From assembly GCA_003956705.1 (NCBI GenBank), contig QZCP01000002.1, positions 193,518 to 257,517 on the forward strand: a stretch of 64,000 bases of DNA. The letters are read 5' to 3'. The notes beneath the pieces were generated by a model, which saw only the letters and a list, made by a program, of their open reading frames with translations, had not been told where the DNA came from and did not search any database. How positions within the stretch are numbered: position 1 is the first letter of the stretch; every line of letters starts with the position of its first letter. This DNA comes from Brevipalpus yothersi. Lineage: Eukaryota; Arthropoda; Arachnida; Trombidiformes; Tenuipalpidae. The translations under genes and the position numbers were made by a program. Below are positions 12,698-26,022 of this stretch, piece by piece.

Positions 12698-15600
12698 GAA
12701 TACCTTTACTATGACTTATTATTCATCAATACCTATTTCTCTCTCTTACCTTCAGGGTCAATAGGGAATATCAGTGATGGAACCTACTACTGTAGGGATG
12801 GATCGACACCAGCAGTTGAACAAAAAGTCATTTCCGGTGTTCTTGGTGCAGCCTCAAGTGTCACTTCGATACAAGTTGCCAATCTTTTGAGACTTTTTGG
12901 AATTCCTCAGGTAATCCAGTGGATAAGGTTTTTGAAAGTGAACTTTATGAACGCACACATTTATCTGTTGACGCGTCAAGCCTTTTATACTCTATTTGTC
13001 ATGTATCTATTTCATGAAAGTGTTGTTTAGATGTTGAAAGGAGGAGGAGTAAGAGGTATACTTCAAAAGAAATACTTACTATAGAACGTAAGACAAAGAA
13101 TTTGTCACCCTTACGGTAATGTTCTGTTTTTCGAATATCGTTGGAAGAGATTAGATCTATTTGCTCTCAAAATGAGATAGAAAGAGAGTGTGATAGCATC
13201 TCTTCTTTTTATGGTGAGAATAGGCCAAATCTCAGCATATTGAGTCAAAACATTACCCAATTTTGCACTCAGTCGTAAAGAAAACTGTTTCTAAACGAGA
13301 GAGATTGTTTCACTGGTGAGTTGAAAAATACATCATTCAGAGGAAGAAAATATCTTTCAAAAGCACACACGATCATGGAAAGAAAGAAAGAAAGAGAGAG
13401 AGAGAAACATTTCACAATCCACTTCGTGAGAATTTTTTCTTATTCTTTATAACTTAGGATATTACTTTGTTTTGAGGGCTATTCTTCGCATAAAAATCTT
13501 CCTTTTCAAAATTCATTCTTACGCTTGGATTGTATGGAATGTTTTTTTACCTTCTTCTCTCTTTTCTCGAGTCTTTTCACATTTTTGTATCCTTTGATGA
13601 ATGAGGCTTGTAGGTGCTTATTATTCTTATGGTGGAGAAAGATTCTGTTTGGAAAATGATTGTTTGAAAATGCTTCCTCCTTATCATCTCGAGAAGAGAG
13701 AGAGAGAGATACAAAATTTTTCTGATGGAGGATAGATGTTTGCTCAGAAACATTGAACCCAACCCAAATTTGACAAAACTCGGGATCTGAGCTTAGTGTA
13801 AATCTCAGAAAACTTCAGTTAAATGGTTTTTCTTCCTTATTCTCGAGCATAGAATTTCAGGAGATCAAGAATCATATTAGCTCTCGGTGTTTTAAGATTT
13901 AGTTTGATGTTTATATCCCTTAAGGAGTGGAGTTTACTCTGAGCTCATGAAGGCATCATGAGTAGTTGTTTATTTTTGGACTTTTCTACTTTTACTGATC
14001 AAATTTTTACCTTCTATTCAATGGGAATTTTATTTTTGATTCCATCATCATGCTTACTTAATTTTTTGTTTGATTTTTCCTACACGTGGCTTAATCATTT
14101 CCACTGGACTTACTTTCAATTTGGTATTATTTGATCTCATATATACAGATACATTTTTTAAGGAACATTTTGTTCATCCAAGAGAAATTTTGTTCGATTG
14201 AATTATTCCCTCTCCTTTCTGTGATATATATTCTAGAAATTTCCTCGACAAAAATCTCTTGATTACTCGTCTTTTTTTCATTCCTTCCTTTTACTCTATG
14301 AGTGATCAGCCAAAGTAAATTCTCATCGATGGAAAGATATGCAAACATGTGGATGAATTTGATTTAGTTTCTCTCTCTCTCTCTTTCTCTCTCTCTCTTT
14401 TTCTCTCTCTCTCTTTTTCTCTCTCTTCCTCTCTCAAGAGAAGCCTTATCTTCTTTGTGTCTAAAATTGCTAGACCTACCTTGGAGAATAAGGCAGAAAA
14501 AAACCTCTTCTACCATGATCCTCTACTTTATCGAAACCGTTATCTGTTGACTCCAATGAGCTTAAGTTGGCTAAAATTGGTGCTTTCATGTTACATAAAA
14601 AGCGATCGTTGAGAGGAAAAAAGAATTCTTACTGTATGAGTGTGAGTGAGTGTGTTAAAGTAGTATTCCCAAAATTTCATTCCCTGAAGCTTTTTTCACC
14701 CTCAAACTCCCNNNNNNNNNNNNNNNNNNNNNNNNNNNNNNNNNNNNNNNNNNNNNNNNNNNNNNNNNNNNNNNNNNNNNNNNNNNNNNNNNNNNNNNNN
14801 NNNNNNNNNNNNNCTCTCTCTTCCTCTCTCAAGAGAAGCCTTATCTTCTTTGTGTCTAAAATTGCTAGACCTACCTTGGAGAATAAGGCAGAAAAAAACC
14901 TCTTCTACCATGATCCTCTACTTTATCGAAACCGTTATCTGTTGACTCCAATGAGCTTAAGTTGGCTAAAATTGGTGCTTTCATGTTACATAAAAAGCGA
15001 TCGTTGAGAGGAAAAAAGAATTCTTACTGTATGAGTGTGAGTGAGTGTGTTAAAGTAGTATTCCCAAAATTTCATTCCCTGAAGCTTTTTTCACCCTCAA
15101 ACTCCCATAGAAATATCGTTCTCGAAGTATTTTTTTTAACGCTTTTGGAAGTCGAAACTCTCTCATTCTAACTTCACTTGCTTTTTTTCACGAATATCAG
15201 TTACTGTTACTAAAATGAATCGAGTTTTTCTCTCTCTCGTAACCAAAATTGGAAGCAAGTGTGCTGTCAAACTCATTTTTTTTGAATTCTCTCTCTCTCT
15301 CTCTTCAAAGTAGAAGAATATCATTTTGAGGAGTGAAGAAAAATGAGAAAAGGTGAAATGCTGAAAGAATGAGAGAGTATGATAAAATCAGCTCTTGCGG
15401 TTAAATTGGATGAAAAGACACGTGTGTATATGTGGTAAGAGGGTCACAAAGAGTTGCACCGAAAATACCTTTTGGAAGTCGCGTCTGTGGAAGGAAAGGC
15501 AAGAGAGAGAAAGAGAGAGGTGTATAAGAAGAAATAATGGTGAACCACAATCGATTTCTAACTTGCTCTTCTCACTTCCTTTTTTTCTTCTTCCACAGAT

Positions 15601-18323
15601 TAGCTTCTTTTCCACTTCTCCGGAACTTAGCAATAAAGAGCGTTTCAAGTACTTCTTACGAACAGTGCCTTCAGATGATAATCAAGTACAAGCGATGGTG
15701 GAAATAATCAGAAGGATGAACTGGACATATATAGGTGTTCTATATGAGGAATCAAACTATGGTATCAAGGTAGGCCAGAGTTTCTCTCCCTCATTCAATT
15801 GATTTTTCCTCCCTCTTTTATCACACTATCTATTTATTTTATTGCTATTCAATCTGCAAAAGCATCTTGTTTTCTATAGGATTTATCACTACCCTTTTCA
15901 TGAATGTTGTAGGAGAGCATAGTATTAAACTTTCAGGAATGATTGAGGTGGGAAACAGTTATCTAGTAAATTTTTAGGGACCACTGAATGCTAGAATCCT
16001 AATTAGAATCATCGAATTGCTCACCGCCTGGATACTCTCTCTCTCTCTCTTCGTTGCACCATTCTCTTATTTCATTGGAGATGAACATGGAATATACGTG
16101 CTCAATCAATCAATTTCATCAGAGCATCTCCTTTCTCTTGCTTCTAATCATTCAGAATCTTTTGGAAGAGTGTGTGTGTGTGCACAGTATAAAGAAGAAT
16201 TGTTCGCTAAATCGGACATGTATTGCAAATGCAGGTGGAATCCCCACCGGCATGAGTCTTTTATTTTTCCTAAGATAGAATTTTGCAAAAACCGTTGCAG
16301 ATATATATTCTTGGATTTTTTTCCCTAAGTCCTTCTTAGTGGCAGAGTTGAAGAAATTGGCATTCTCTCCCTGATTTGCTGCCCATCACTTCTTCTTCTT
16401 CTTCTTCTTATGGCTTTTTTTCTCTCAATCCTTTTTCACTATCAATCAGTTGTTTTTCTCTATATTCTCTTTATCCATCAACTACCAGGCTTTCGAAGTG
16501 CTGGAAGAGCTGCTCAAGAATACAACCATTTGCATCGCAGTGAAAGCAAAGCTTCCAAAAGATTCTGGGGTTGCTGATGATAGAAGATTCGATGAAATAG
16601 TGGCAGAGCTTCGAAAAAAAGATCGAGCTCGAGGTACGTATACTTATACAAGATGAATGATTCCCTAGAAAACTTTCTACACAAATTGTATTTATAGCTT
16701 CATTTTCAACGGTTTTGCTATGGTTTCTAGTGGATAGATTGGAAAATTTGTTTTCATTTTATTTCCATTTTTCAGGTGTAATTGTATTCGGTTCTGATCA
16801 AGAGGTGAAAGCTCTCATGCAAGCCGTAAAGCGTGGCAATCTTACAGGTAAATATCAATGGATTGGTAGCGATGGATGGAGTGCTCGTGCCCTGGTCTCA
16901 GATGGAAATGAGGAACAAGTGGAAGGAACCCTGTCAATACAGCCCATGTCGAAGCCAGTGAAAGGGTTTGATGAATATTTTACACGACTTGATCCTAAGA
17001 GAAATGAAACCCTGAGACGTAATCCATGGTTCATCGAATTTTGGGAACACTTTTTCAAGTGCAAATGGAATGGAAGCCAAGTGACATCATATAATCAAGC
17101 TCACGCAAGGTAAATGCATTTCTTGTATCAATCAATCAAGAGAGGTGTAGTTACATTTTTTTATTTCAACAGCTTGTCACTTCAAAGTCAGTGAAGCTGA
17201 TCATCATTGGTAGGATGAATTATGAATCAGTCTAGTTTCTTGAAGGAATACAGGATTTTACAGGGAATTGTTTGATTGGAGTGTTTTTCTTTACCTCAAC
17301 AAGATACTTCATTTCCACTTCAACCATGGAATGTTCCTCGTTTACTGTAGAGATAGCTTAAATGTTCACATGAAACACGAGTACACATAGAACCATATAG
17401 AAGAACTTCTTATAATCTCAGAATGAATTTTCCACGAATCAATTCCAAAATTAGAGCATCTTTTGTCCTTTTTCTGTCTTGATAACCTTCTTATATATCT
17501 TTATACTCGATACACGTGATCTTTTAAAACTAGTGGAAAAATTTGTCTGATTAGTCTGTTGCAGTCACAAGCTCTTTTGCGAAACTTCAAGAGAAGTTAC
17601 TTGTTTTTTTTTCGTTTTCTGTTCATTTTCTAATGGCTTTTAATAGTATAGTTAGATTGTCAGGCATGTGGTCTACCTCGATTTTTCAATTCTTGCAAGC
17701 AAACTTTGAGAAGAGAATCCTTTCTAAACTCAATCAGAAGTATCTAATACACTGGTCGGTTATCTTAAATTAGATCAAGCTAGATTTTGAACGTCACATA
17801 GTCGTCACGTTGAGTGTGTAGACAATCGAATTACCTAGCTAGTTAATTGAATAGCTTTTTCGATTTTCTATTTCTTCTTCTTTTTTCTGGGATGCTCTTG
17901 ATTTTGACATTACAAGAATCAGTACTTCGTTCGCTAAACAAGATTCTTGTAACTTATCAATACTTCATCCAATTTAGAGTCTCTCTCTCTCTTCAAGCTC
18001 ACCTCTAACTTTTTCATCTTCTCACTTTGCTTACTGAGTCCACTTCATTTCACCATCTCGATTCGATCTAATGAGAAAAGCAATTAGAGTTACTCTCTAT
18101 CACATTTCTATGTTTGTTGCGTTTATATTGAGAAAGTGATCGATACATAGAATGAATTTTGCTGACCAATATAAGTTCATTATTGGTGTTCTGGTAGCCA
18201 CATATTTGAAGTATTACTAGTAGCAGGAATGGATTTATTTCCGTGATCAAGTGCAAAACTGTCCATCATAACCGGAAAGAGAGAGAAGGAAACATGAAGA
18301 GCTCATCCTTGTCGAACAAAAGT

Positions 18324-18389
<66 letters not shown>

Positions 18390-21300
18390 GTATGTGTGTG
18401 TGTCTGTGTATGTCTAAGGAAAGAGTATCTCTTCCATAGATGATGTGATGGTGAATTAGGGTTATCAGTACTTACATTTCACTTTTCCTCTTGACTGAGA
18501 ATATTAGCTATAGCTAGCCACAGCTAGGTAATCAATACTTCAGTCAACATGTCTCTCTCTCTCTCTCTCTCTTCCTTCCACTTTTCCTTACATGCTTCTG
18601 CAAATGACTTTTGACTAGGTTGAGGTGTAATTGGTTTTCTCTCTCATGATGACAGCATCTTCTTTCTTCTTTCGAGCACCAAGCAACTTTCACACCCAAG
18701 TTCATGTTGTCTGGAAACCTTTCCAAAATCTGATGAAGAATCAGCATTACTCAGATCATAGACGAATGAAGGACGAGAGAGAGAAGAGGTTATACACTTA
18801 ATGAACTCTCAACGTTGTTCCACACGTATTCTTGGAAGAGGAATCAATTCCTTTTCTCTTTTTCTTTCACCTTACCTAGTCTTGTTACCTTTTCTTCTTT
18901 CTCTTGATAGACTTAAATTTTAGAGAATGACATCTTGATCGCACTCCATTCAAGTAACATGAACAGACTATACTGTCAATAGAATTGGAATGTGTCTGTT
19001 TGGATTCAGGAAGCGTAATATACCATTGTATGAGCTACCGATTGTAAATTAAAAGAAAAAGATTTATAGAATGAAGAAAGAAGCATGAGAAATAAGGAAA
19101 AGAGGAAAAAGAATGATTCCTCTTGGATAATATTTCAACATTCTTACTTGGAAACCTCTCAGAATCACGTTTGGAGAGAGAGAGAGATGAAAAGAGAAAA
19201 TACCAAGATATTAGTAACGCTTCATATCATTACCATTCGTTTGATGCATTCAGATTTAGCATAGGAATTACCATGACATGGCCCCAGAATTAATTACAAA
19301 AGAGTTTGTTCATTGTAACATTTTGCACTTTCATTTGCTTACAAAATCTCTCTCATTCATTCATCCATCCATTCATTCTTTCTCTCTTTCTTTCTTTCTT
19401 TCTTTCTTTCAAGACTTTCAATTACCATTACTTTTGAGCTCTTATTGAGCAAATTAGCACATCAAGTTAGGGCTATCATTTACTTATTCAACCATTGAAT
19501 TTCAGAATCTTGTGTGCCCCACAAATATTGCTCAAATCTCAACCATAAATAACAACTCCTATGATCCAAATTTGGCATCAATTTTTTCTCCTTTCATAGT
19601 GGTATATACCATTTTGGGACCACATCAATTGCCTCCTTTCATTTTGCCTTTGAATTCCATTTTTTTCCCTCTTCCCTTCCAATTCTTGATCATCATCATG
19701 AGTATAAGGTTTGGATGAATGTTGCCGGAATCAGAAAACAAACTGACGAACTTTCTTATAACGGAAAAGCATAAAAAATAATGACCTTTGGTGAATGTAA
19801 TATACGTGCTCAGAGTGATGGAGTATCTGTTTGTAGTAGTATTCGGGAATCGTTATTTTTATCAACTTCTTTACACAGTTGTTCAATGAAAACGAAATGC
19901 ACATGTATGGCATTCTATCCATCTGAGAATATAGAGAGAGATATATATAGTTGAAAGAGAGAAAAATAGAAAGTAATTCACGCTTTTTGATTTCCCAACT
20001 GGGTCTCTTTTATAGTTTATGATCAATCGAATTTCAAGTGAGAAATAATTCGAAACAGTAAAGCCTTATTCAGCCTCAAGCTTACTCTGAAAATGGGTGA
20101 CGTTGATGACATCCTTCCTGAGGCAATTTTTTCTCTATCCTCTCTTCTACTATTTCAAAAATGTAGTGAATTATTTCACATTTCAAAAACTATCTCTACT
20201 ATTACTCTGTACGGGTGTTACTTTCTCTCTCGCTCTCTTCCTTTTGGTGATCATCTATGGAAAGCTTCCGAAATTCTCGAGATTCTAGGAGAAAAGCAAA
20301 CAATACATTCCATGCATGCATGGAGATCAAGTGGGAAAAGATCTTTTGGATTCCGGTTGCGTGTGTGCATGTGTGTACATGTGGATATATATATTCTTCC
20401 AAAATATCCGAAAAATGATTCAATATCATAAGCTAATGTGATAAAAGGTCTCCCTATTATGATAAAGTCAACTGAATATGAGATCATGTTGATGTATGGT
20501 GAAAGATTGAGGCTCGGAATTGGGAAACACATGAGGTGATTATCTGTAAATCTTGTGAGGTAAAGATTATAAGTGGCCCCAGTGGAGAGGCTTCAATGGT
20601 CAATAGTCCATCAAGTGAATGGGTAAAGCACAAGATGAATAAGCATGGCAAAAAGATCAACTGAGCCAGGTCTGAATGTTCAATAATCGATGGAAGATCA
20701 ACAAAAGCGATCGACCCGTCATCTGAGTGTAATTCCTATGAGAATGGAGGAAAAGTTGAGAGACCAAAGAAAATGCAAATACATCAACTAAAGATGCTGA
20801 TCCAGTAGCTTGAAATATAAGAGAGAAAGTGATCGATTCCCTTTTTCTTGATGTTTCCCATTCTGATTGCTCTTTGATTTGGTCATTTTTCTCGCCTAGA
20901 CTAATCACATTCTTGACTAATGGTGTTCTCTCTGACTCCTTTCATGATCATACAAAAATTCAACTCGCATATACAGTATGTAGTCCACAAAAATAATCGA
21001 AAAATCTTATGAGCTCACATTTTCGTCAAATACTATCCATTCCCATGTATATGTAAACCATTATACCCCACTCGATCAATACCAGTGTGAGTGCATTACT
21101 GAAAGTCTGTATGGTGTAATAAAGAGTTCTGTTGGAAGAATTCTGGTAAAAATCAGCAACTAGGAGAGGAGGAAAATAGGAGAAGTCTGTTCACGTAAAT
21201 ATAAGAAACAGAGACAGCAATAACCATCATACACCGTACTTTTTATCGGTGATGAAATCTGAGTCGAAATCATAATTAACGTATATTTACATGGGAATCA

Positions 21301-21663
21301 TGGAACTTGAGAGCGAATATTTCGCAAGAATCCATTTTTCTCTTCATCAAAGCCTATCAACCAGCATTAAAGTATCGAAGTCAAGATTGCTAGCTTGGAT
21401 TATTGTGCAGGATATGAGCACTATCATGGTATGCCTCTGATACTGTATATCTGTATATACCTAACAATGCTGAGAGCTGATATGGCTACGGGTGTGATGA
21501 TAAGTTAATATTTGAGGTGCGATATACACACACTTTCATCGGCTAGATATTTAAAGAGTTCATCTTCCTGGTTGAGTTTAAGCTTTTCCTTTCCATTCTT
21601 ATAGCTGAAATTGATGAAGACTGCTGCTCGTCACGCTTGAAATCGATTAATTTTAATGATTCC

Positions 21664-21720
<57 letters not shown>

Positions 21721-21781
21721 CTGTTTAGAATTTATGAATGAATACCTGGTGTAAAATATTCCCTAGCACAAATATGAGTGT

Positions 21782-21868
<87 letters not shown>

Positions 21869-23219
21869 ATGCTCGATAATATCAGCCATAAATACATTCA
21901 ACTGTCACCTCCTTGAGTAGGATTGAATTCCAATGTTTAATTGATTTTTTTCTACAAGAAAATTAAGTGTTTGAACAAATCCATTAGCAAAAGAGGGAGA
22001 GAGATGGAGAAAGAATGGTTAACTGGAATAGTTCAAAAATAGATTTTTCTCTCAAGCGATAGGGAACTTCAAATTTGAATAGCTGTGTGTGAAAAATTTT
22101 CGCATGATTAATAATTCTTCATCTCATTTTGTGATTTTCATTGTTCCCATAACTTTGCCTACGCTCATTCATCATGATGAAAATTAGTTCTTCTCTCTCT
22201 CTCTCTTCTTTTTTGACATCACTTCTATCTAAACTTTATGAAGATCAATATTCATACATCTCCTCCTGTAAGTCTGCAATTTCTCCATTATTTTGTACAT
22301 AAATTGGACCCAAAGTGTCTACTTTATCGAACTTAGCAGCATTCAATGGCAAGTGAATTGATAGTTATTAATGGTTATTACCCAGTTGGCTAAATGATCG
22401 ATGTCCATCCATCATCCACTCAATCGCTACAGCTTCCGATATTCTCTGGGATTCTCATGCGTTTCCTTACCAACTTTTATTACCCCTAATCTATAGTCAT
22501 TGATATCGATTCTCGACCTCAATCCTCATTATCTCACCATTTCTCACCAAATTCAGAAGGGCATCCATGTATTAGGGTGATCAGGAAACTTGAGGAGCTT
22601 TTTGGTCAATATTATTGGTTTCACTAGTTTTTTTCTCCTCTCGATTGGCCCCTGTATGAACTGAGAGACTGCTGGAGAATGTGACTGACCAGGATTGATA
22701 AGATGAGAATGTTCCTTTCGTTCGCAAGATTCTTACTTCAGTTCGATATTGGAATTTCGAATTGATGGATGATAGATATGAAATGTAATAATGTGTACTC
22801 AGCAGATGAAATTGAAAATTCTTGCTGCAAAATTGAATGAATCATGAGTTCTCCTGTGACAAAATACTCCAATAATGAGGCAATTCTTTGAAATTTTTTC
22901 TCAGAAATCACCGAGCAAAAAATCGAATCTAAGGGTTTTTTGGATAAAAAATATCTATGAGTCCCTGTGCTTCACTAGAAATACCTCTTTGAGATCATGA
23001 CTATAGTTGAAGATTTTATGTGACACAAGAGAGAAACGAAACATTTGAATTTTATGGCCAAAAAACCTCTATCATGATGTTGTACATGGAATCACATCTC
23101 ATATGTACAGGAAATCAATCCCTGGATCATGAGAATTTCGTTCAAAAAATAATCTCCTAGGCACAGCTAAAATGTAAATATTCCAGAAAACATCTCGAGC
23201 TTCATGAGAGAATCTCTGT

Positions 23220-23250
<31 letters not shown>

Positions 23251-25964
23251 CTCTCTCTCTCTCTCTCTCTTTCTCTCCATGAATCTGAATTTCTTTCCTC
23301 GAAGCTGATCTTTTTGTATATTCCATTAACTTCCCGGATTTTAAATATATTAAACAAGCGATTCTTCGTAAGTGAGAGGAAAGATATTTCATGGAGATTT
23401 GAGAGGTATTTTCATATTACTCGATTGCTCGGATTAACATCTTAACTGAAGAGCAAAAAAGATTCATTCACATCGATTGAGCTTGTAATCTTTGCTCAAA
23501 TTTTTAAGAGTATTCAGCAGATAGCCGCTTGGAAGGATTCGAGTATTCTCACAGATAAAACTTGCATCACAGAGTGGAAAGTATGATCGTATGAACAATG
23601 TTATCACCTAGCATTTATTCATGTAAATACTCATATGAATTTACATAACAATCATGTTTACAGTTGTATAAATGAGACAAATTGGTTTAAATACATGAAG
23701 AATAAGCATCTTTAACAGCTCAATGATGCGAAAAATCTTTTATTCGAAAAGCAATTCTGATTTCATCCAGGATTACTGTTGCTGAAAAAACATATAGTTC
23801 CACTTTGTTTTCCACCAATTTGAGTGTGTCTATTACTTATTGTAATACATATATTCATGTATTGTACTCATTTCAGGGAGCGTTAAAGTATCATGTGTTA
23901 GGGAACTACCAATTTATTGGTCCCAATCTGACTTCGATGTCTTAGTCAGGCCCTACCACTGGCTAAGACAAGGTTCGTATCACGGACCCAATCCCACTCA
24001 CAATGAACTTTTAAGTTCTTTCCTCAAACCTGTGCTCGCCAGTTACTGATTCCGGACAGTAACACCCTTCACTCGACTCTCACTTCCTTAAAGGCTAATA
24101 GACTCTTGTGGTGGCTCGTAACACTCAACCTGGGCACTCTTTCAGCCGTGCAGTATATAGCCAGCAGCCCCACTCACTATTACCTTTAAAGGTGAGACTC
24201 TTGAGTCCAACACTGTGGCTGATTCACCTTGTGAATCAGTCACGAAAAAGAAACACACAGTCCTTTACAAGGGACAACACTTTATTACAAAAACTGGCTG
24301 TTGGAGCTGGAACGATTCAGCATCTACCCAACACCAGGACACAAATGCTGACTAACACTCTACCCAGTAGTTAACGTTAACACTGGAGCTTTAGAAAACA
24401 TAGTGTGTTGAATCTCTCGTCAACGAGAGCTTATATACGAAATGTATCACCTTGAAAGGTGGGAGAGATGAAGCTAATCTCTATCGAGACCAATTCATTG
24501 GTCGAGCTCATCGCGATAAGATATAAATAATGGGGTGTGCAAAGATTCATTCCCCAGTGTTAGTCAAAGTGTAGTCCAATCAATTGGACGAGAATGATAG
24601 CAAGAGTAAGAGGTTGATAATCATTGGAGATCCTCAATACTGTCGTAACACATGCATATATCAACTGGAAAAATTGTGGAACAGCTAGGTGTACACATGT
24701 GATTTTTTTGTTTGTAGGAATATTCTCTTCCATGAGAAAGAGTATAAATATGATGGACTCCATCCATCCATATTCGAATACTTTTTCCAAATTTTATCCA
24801 CTTCTTCCCAGCACTGTATATGTGTACAAGTATATCTATACTTTTCCAATATATATAACTTTTTTGTTTCTTACTTGTTAGTATGCTACACTTCTTCAAT
24901 TCTATTGGCTCATTCAATTGCGTCATGGATTATCTATTAAGCTTTACTCGATCGTTAGTTTGATTCTATCTCTCTTTTTCATTAGAGTGTGGTGTTCTTA
25001 TATAGAAGAATGTTATTTTTCTCCTTTTATCCCTCTTATTCGCGACCTTTTGCTTGATAAAATAGATATATAACATCGATCAGTTCATCGTTCTTTATAT
25101 ATATACTGCGTATAGAAGATAAATAGAGCTTGTACATTATCAATCCTCTAACTCTCAACCTTTTTGATGAAGATGATAGAGGACGTAGTTAATCGTGATC
25201 AATTCATTCCTTTATTATGGTTTGTTCATTTCCTAGTAACCTCTATGGATGACAGAATCTCTTTTCCATCCTGATGTCCACTCATGGATGATCTTGATAA
25301 CTTTGTTAGAATTTCCAATTGAGAGTATTATGTGAAGAGAGAAGCATTCCAGGAATCTGGAAAAACCATCTGAGTATACACTAATACTCGAAGGTTTTAT
25401 CTCTTTCAATACAGTTTTTAGGTCAATAATTACCTAAAATATGCCTATTTACCGAAAAGATTTATCAACAAAGTTCAATATTAGGAAGCTAACCGATCAT
25501 GTTCTTCTCTTCTTTTCTCGGAAATCAATTTTTAATCAGAGCTTTGCTCACCAGATATGATCTTTTTACAAATCTTTCTCTAAATCTTTCTTCATCTTTC
25601 TCAATCTTGAATGGAGAAATCCTCTGGAAACCTTATAACTCCTTCTTGCTCGGATGACCCCTATTCATGGTGAATCCCATGATTTTCATTGAGCCATATA
25701 TTCTCTTTTCACATCGAAGGATATTTGAAATAGATTTTCTGTCTAACTATCTATCTATCTCTTTTCTGAGCGGAAGTGTTCAGATAAGAATTTTTTTCCC
25801 TCAAAACTACATTTTAGTAGCCATCTGTTCCCCCTCAATGGAAAGATAGATTTGGGCCGAATATATCCAAGTTTTTCAAAAGACGAACTGCCCACCCAGT
25901 ACAGATACCGATCTGTATTGATGATTTTATGTCTCAACAAAAGCTAGAGTCAATTAAATCTATC

Positions 25965-26022
<58 letters not shown>

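Noticed and set aside
14567..15007. 146-codon open frame across the N run
   Set aside because: It joins duplicated flanks through undetermined bases and is an assembly product.
24108..24374. 88-codon open frame in intron 5 of mGluR copy 2
   Set aside because: It lies wholly inside the solo LTR, in the opposite orientation to the LTR's own promoter signals, and matches no retrotransposon protein.
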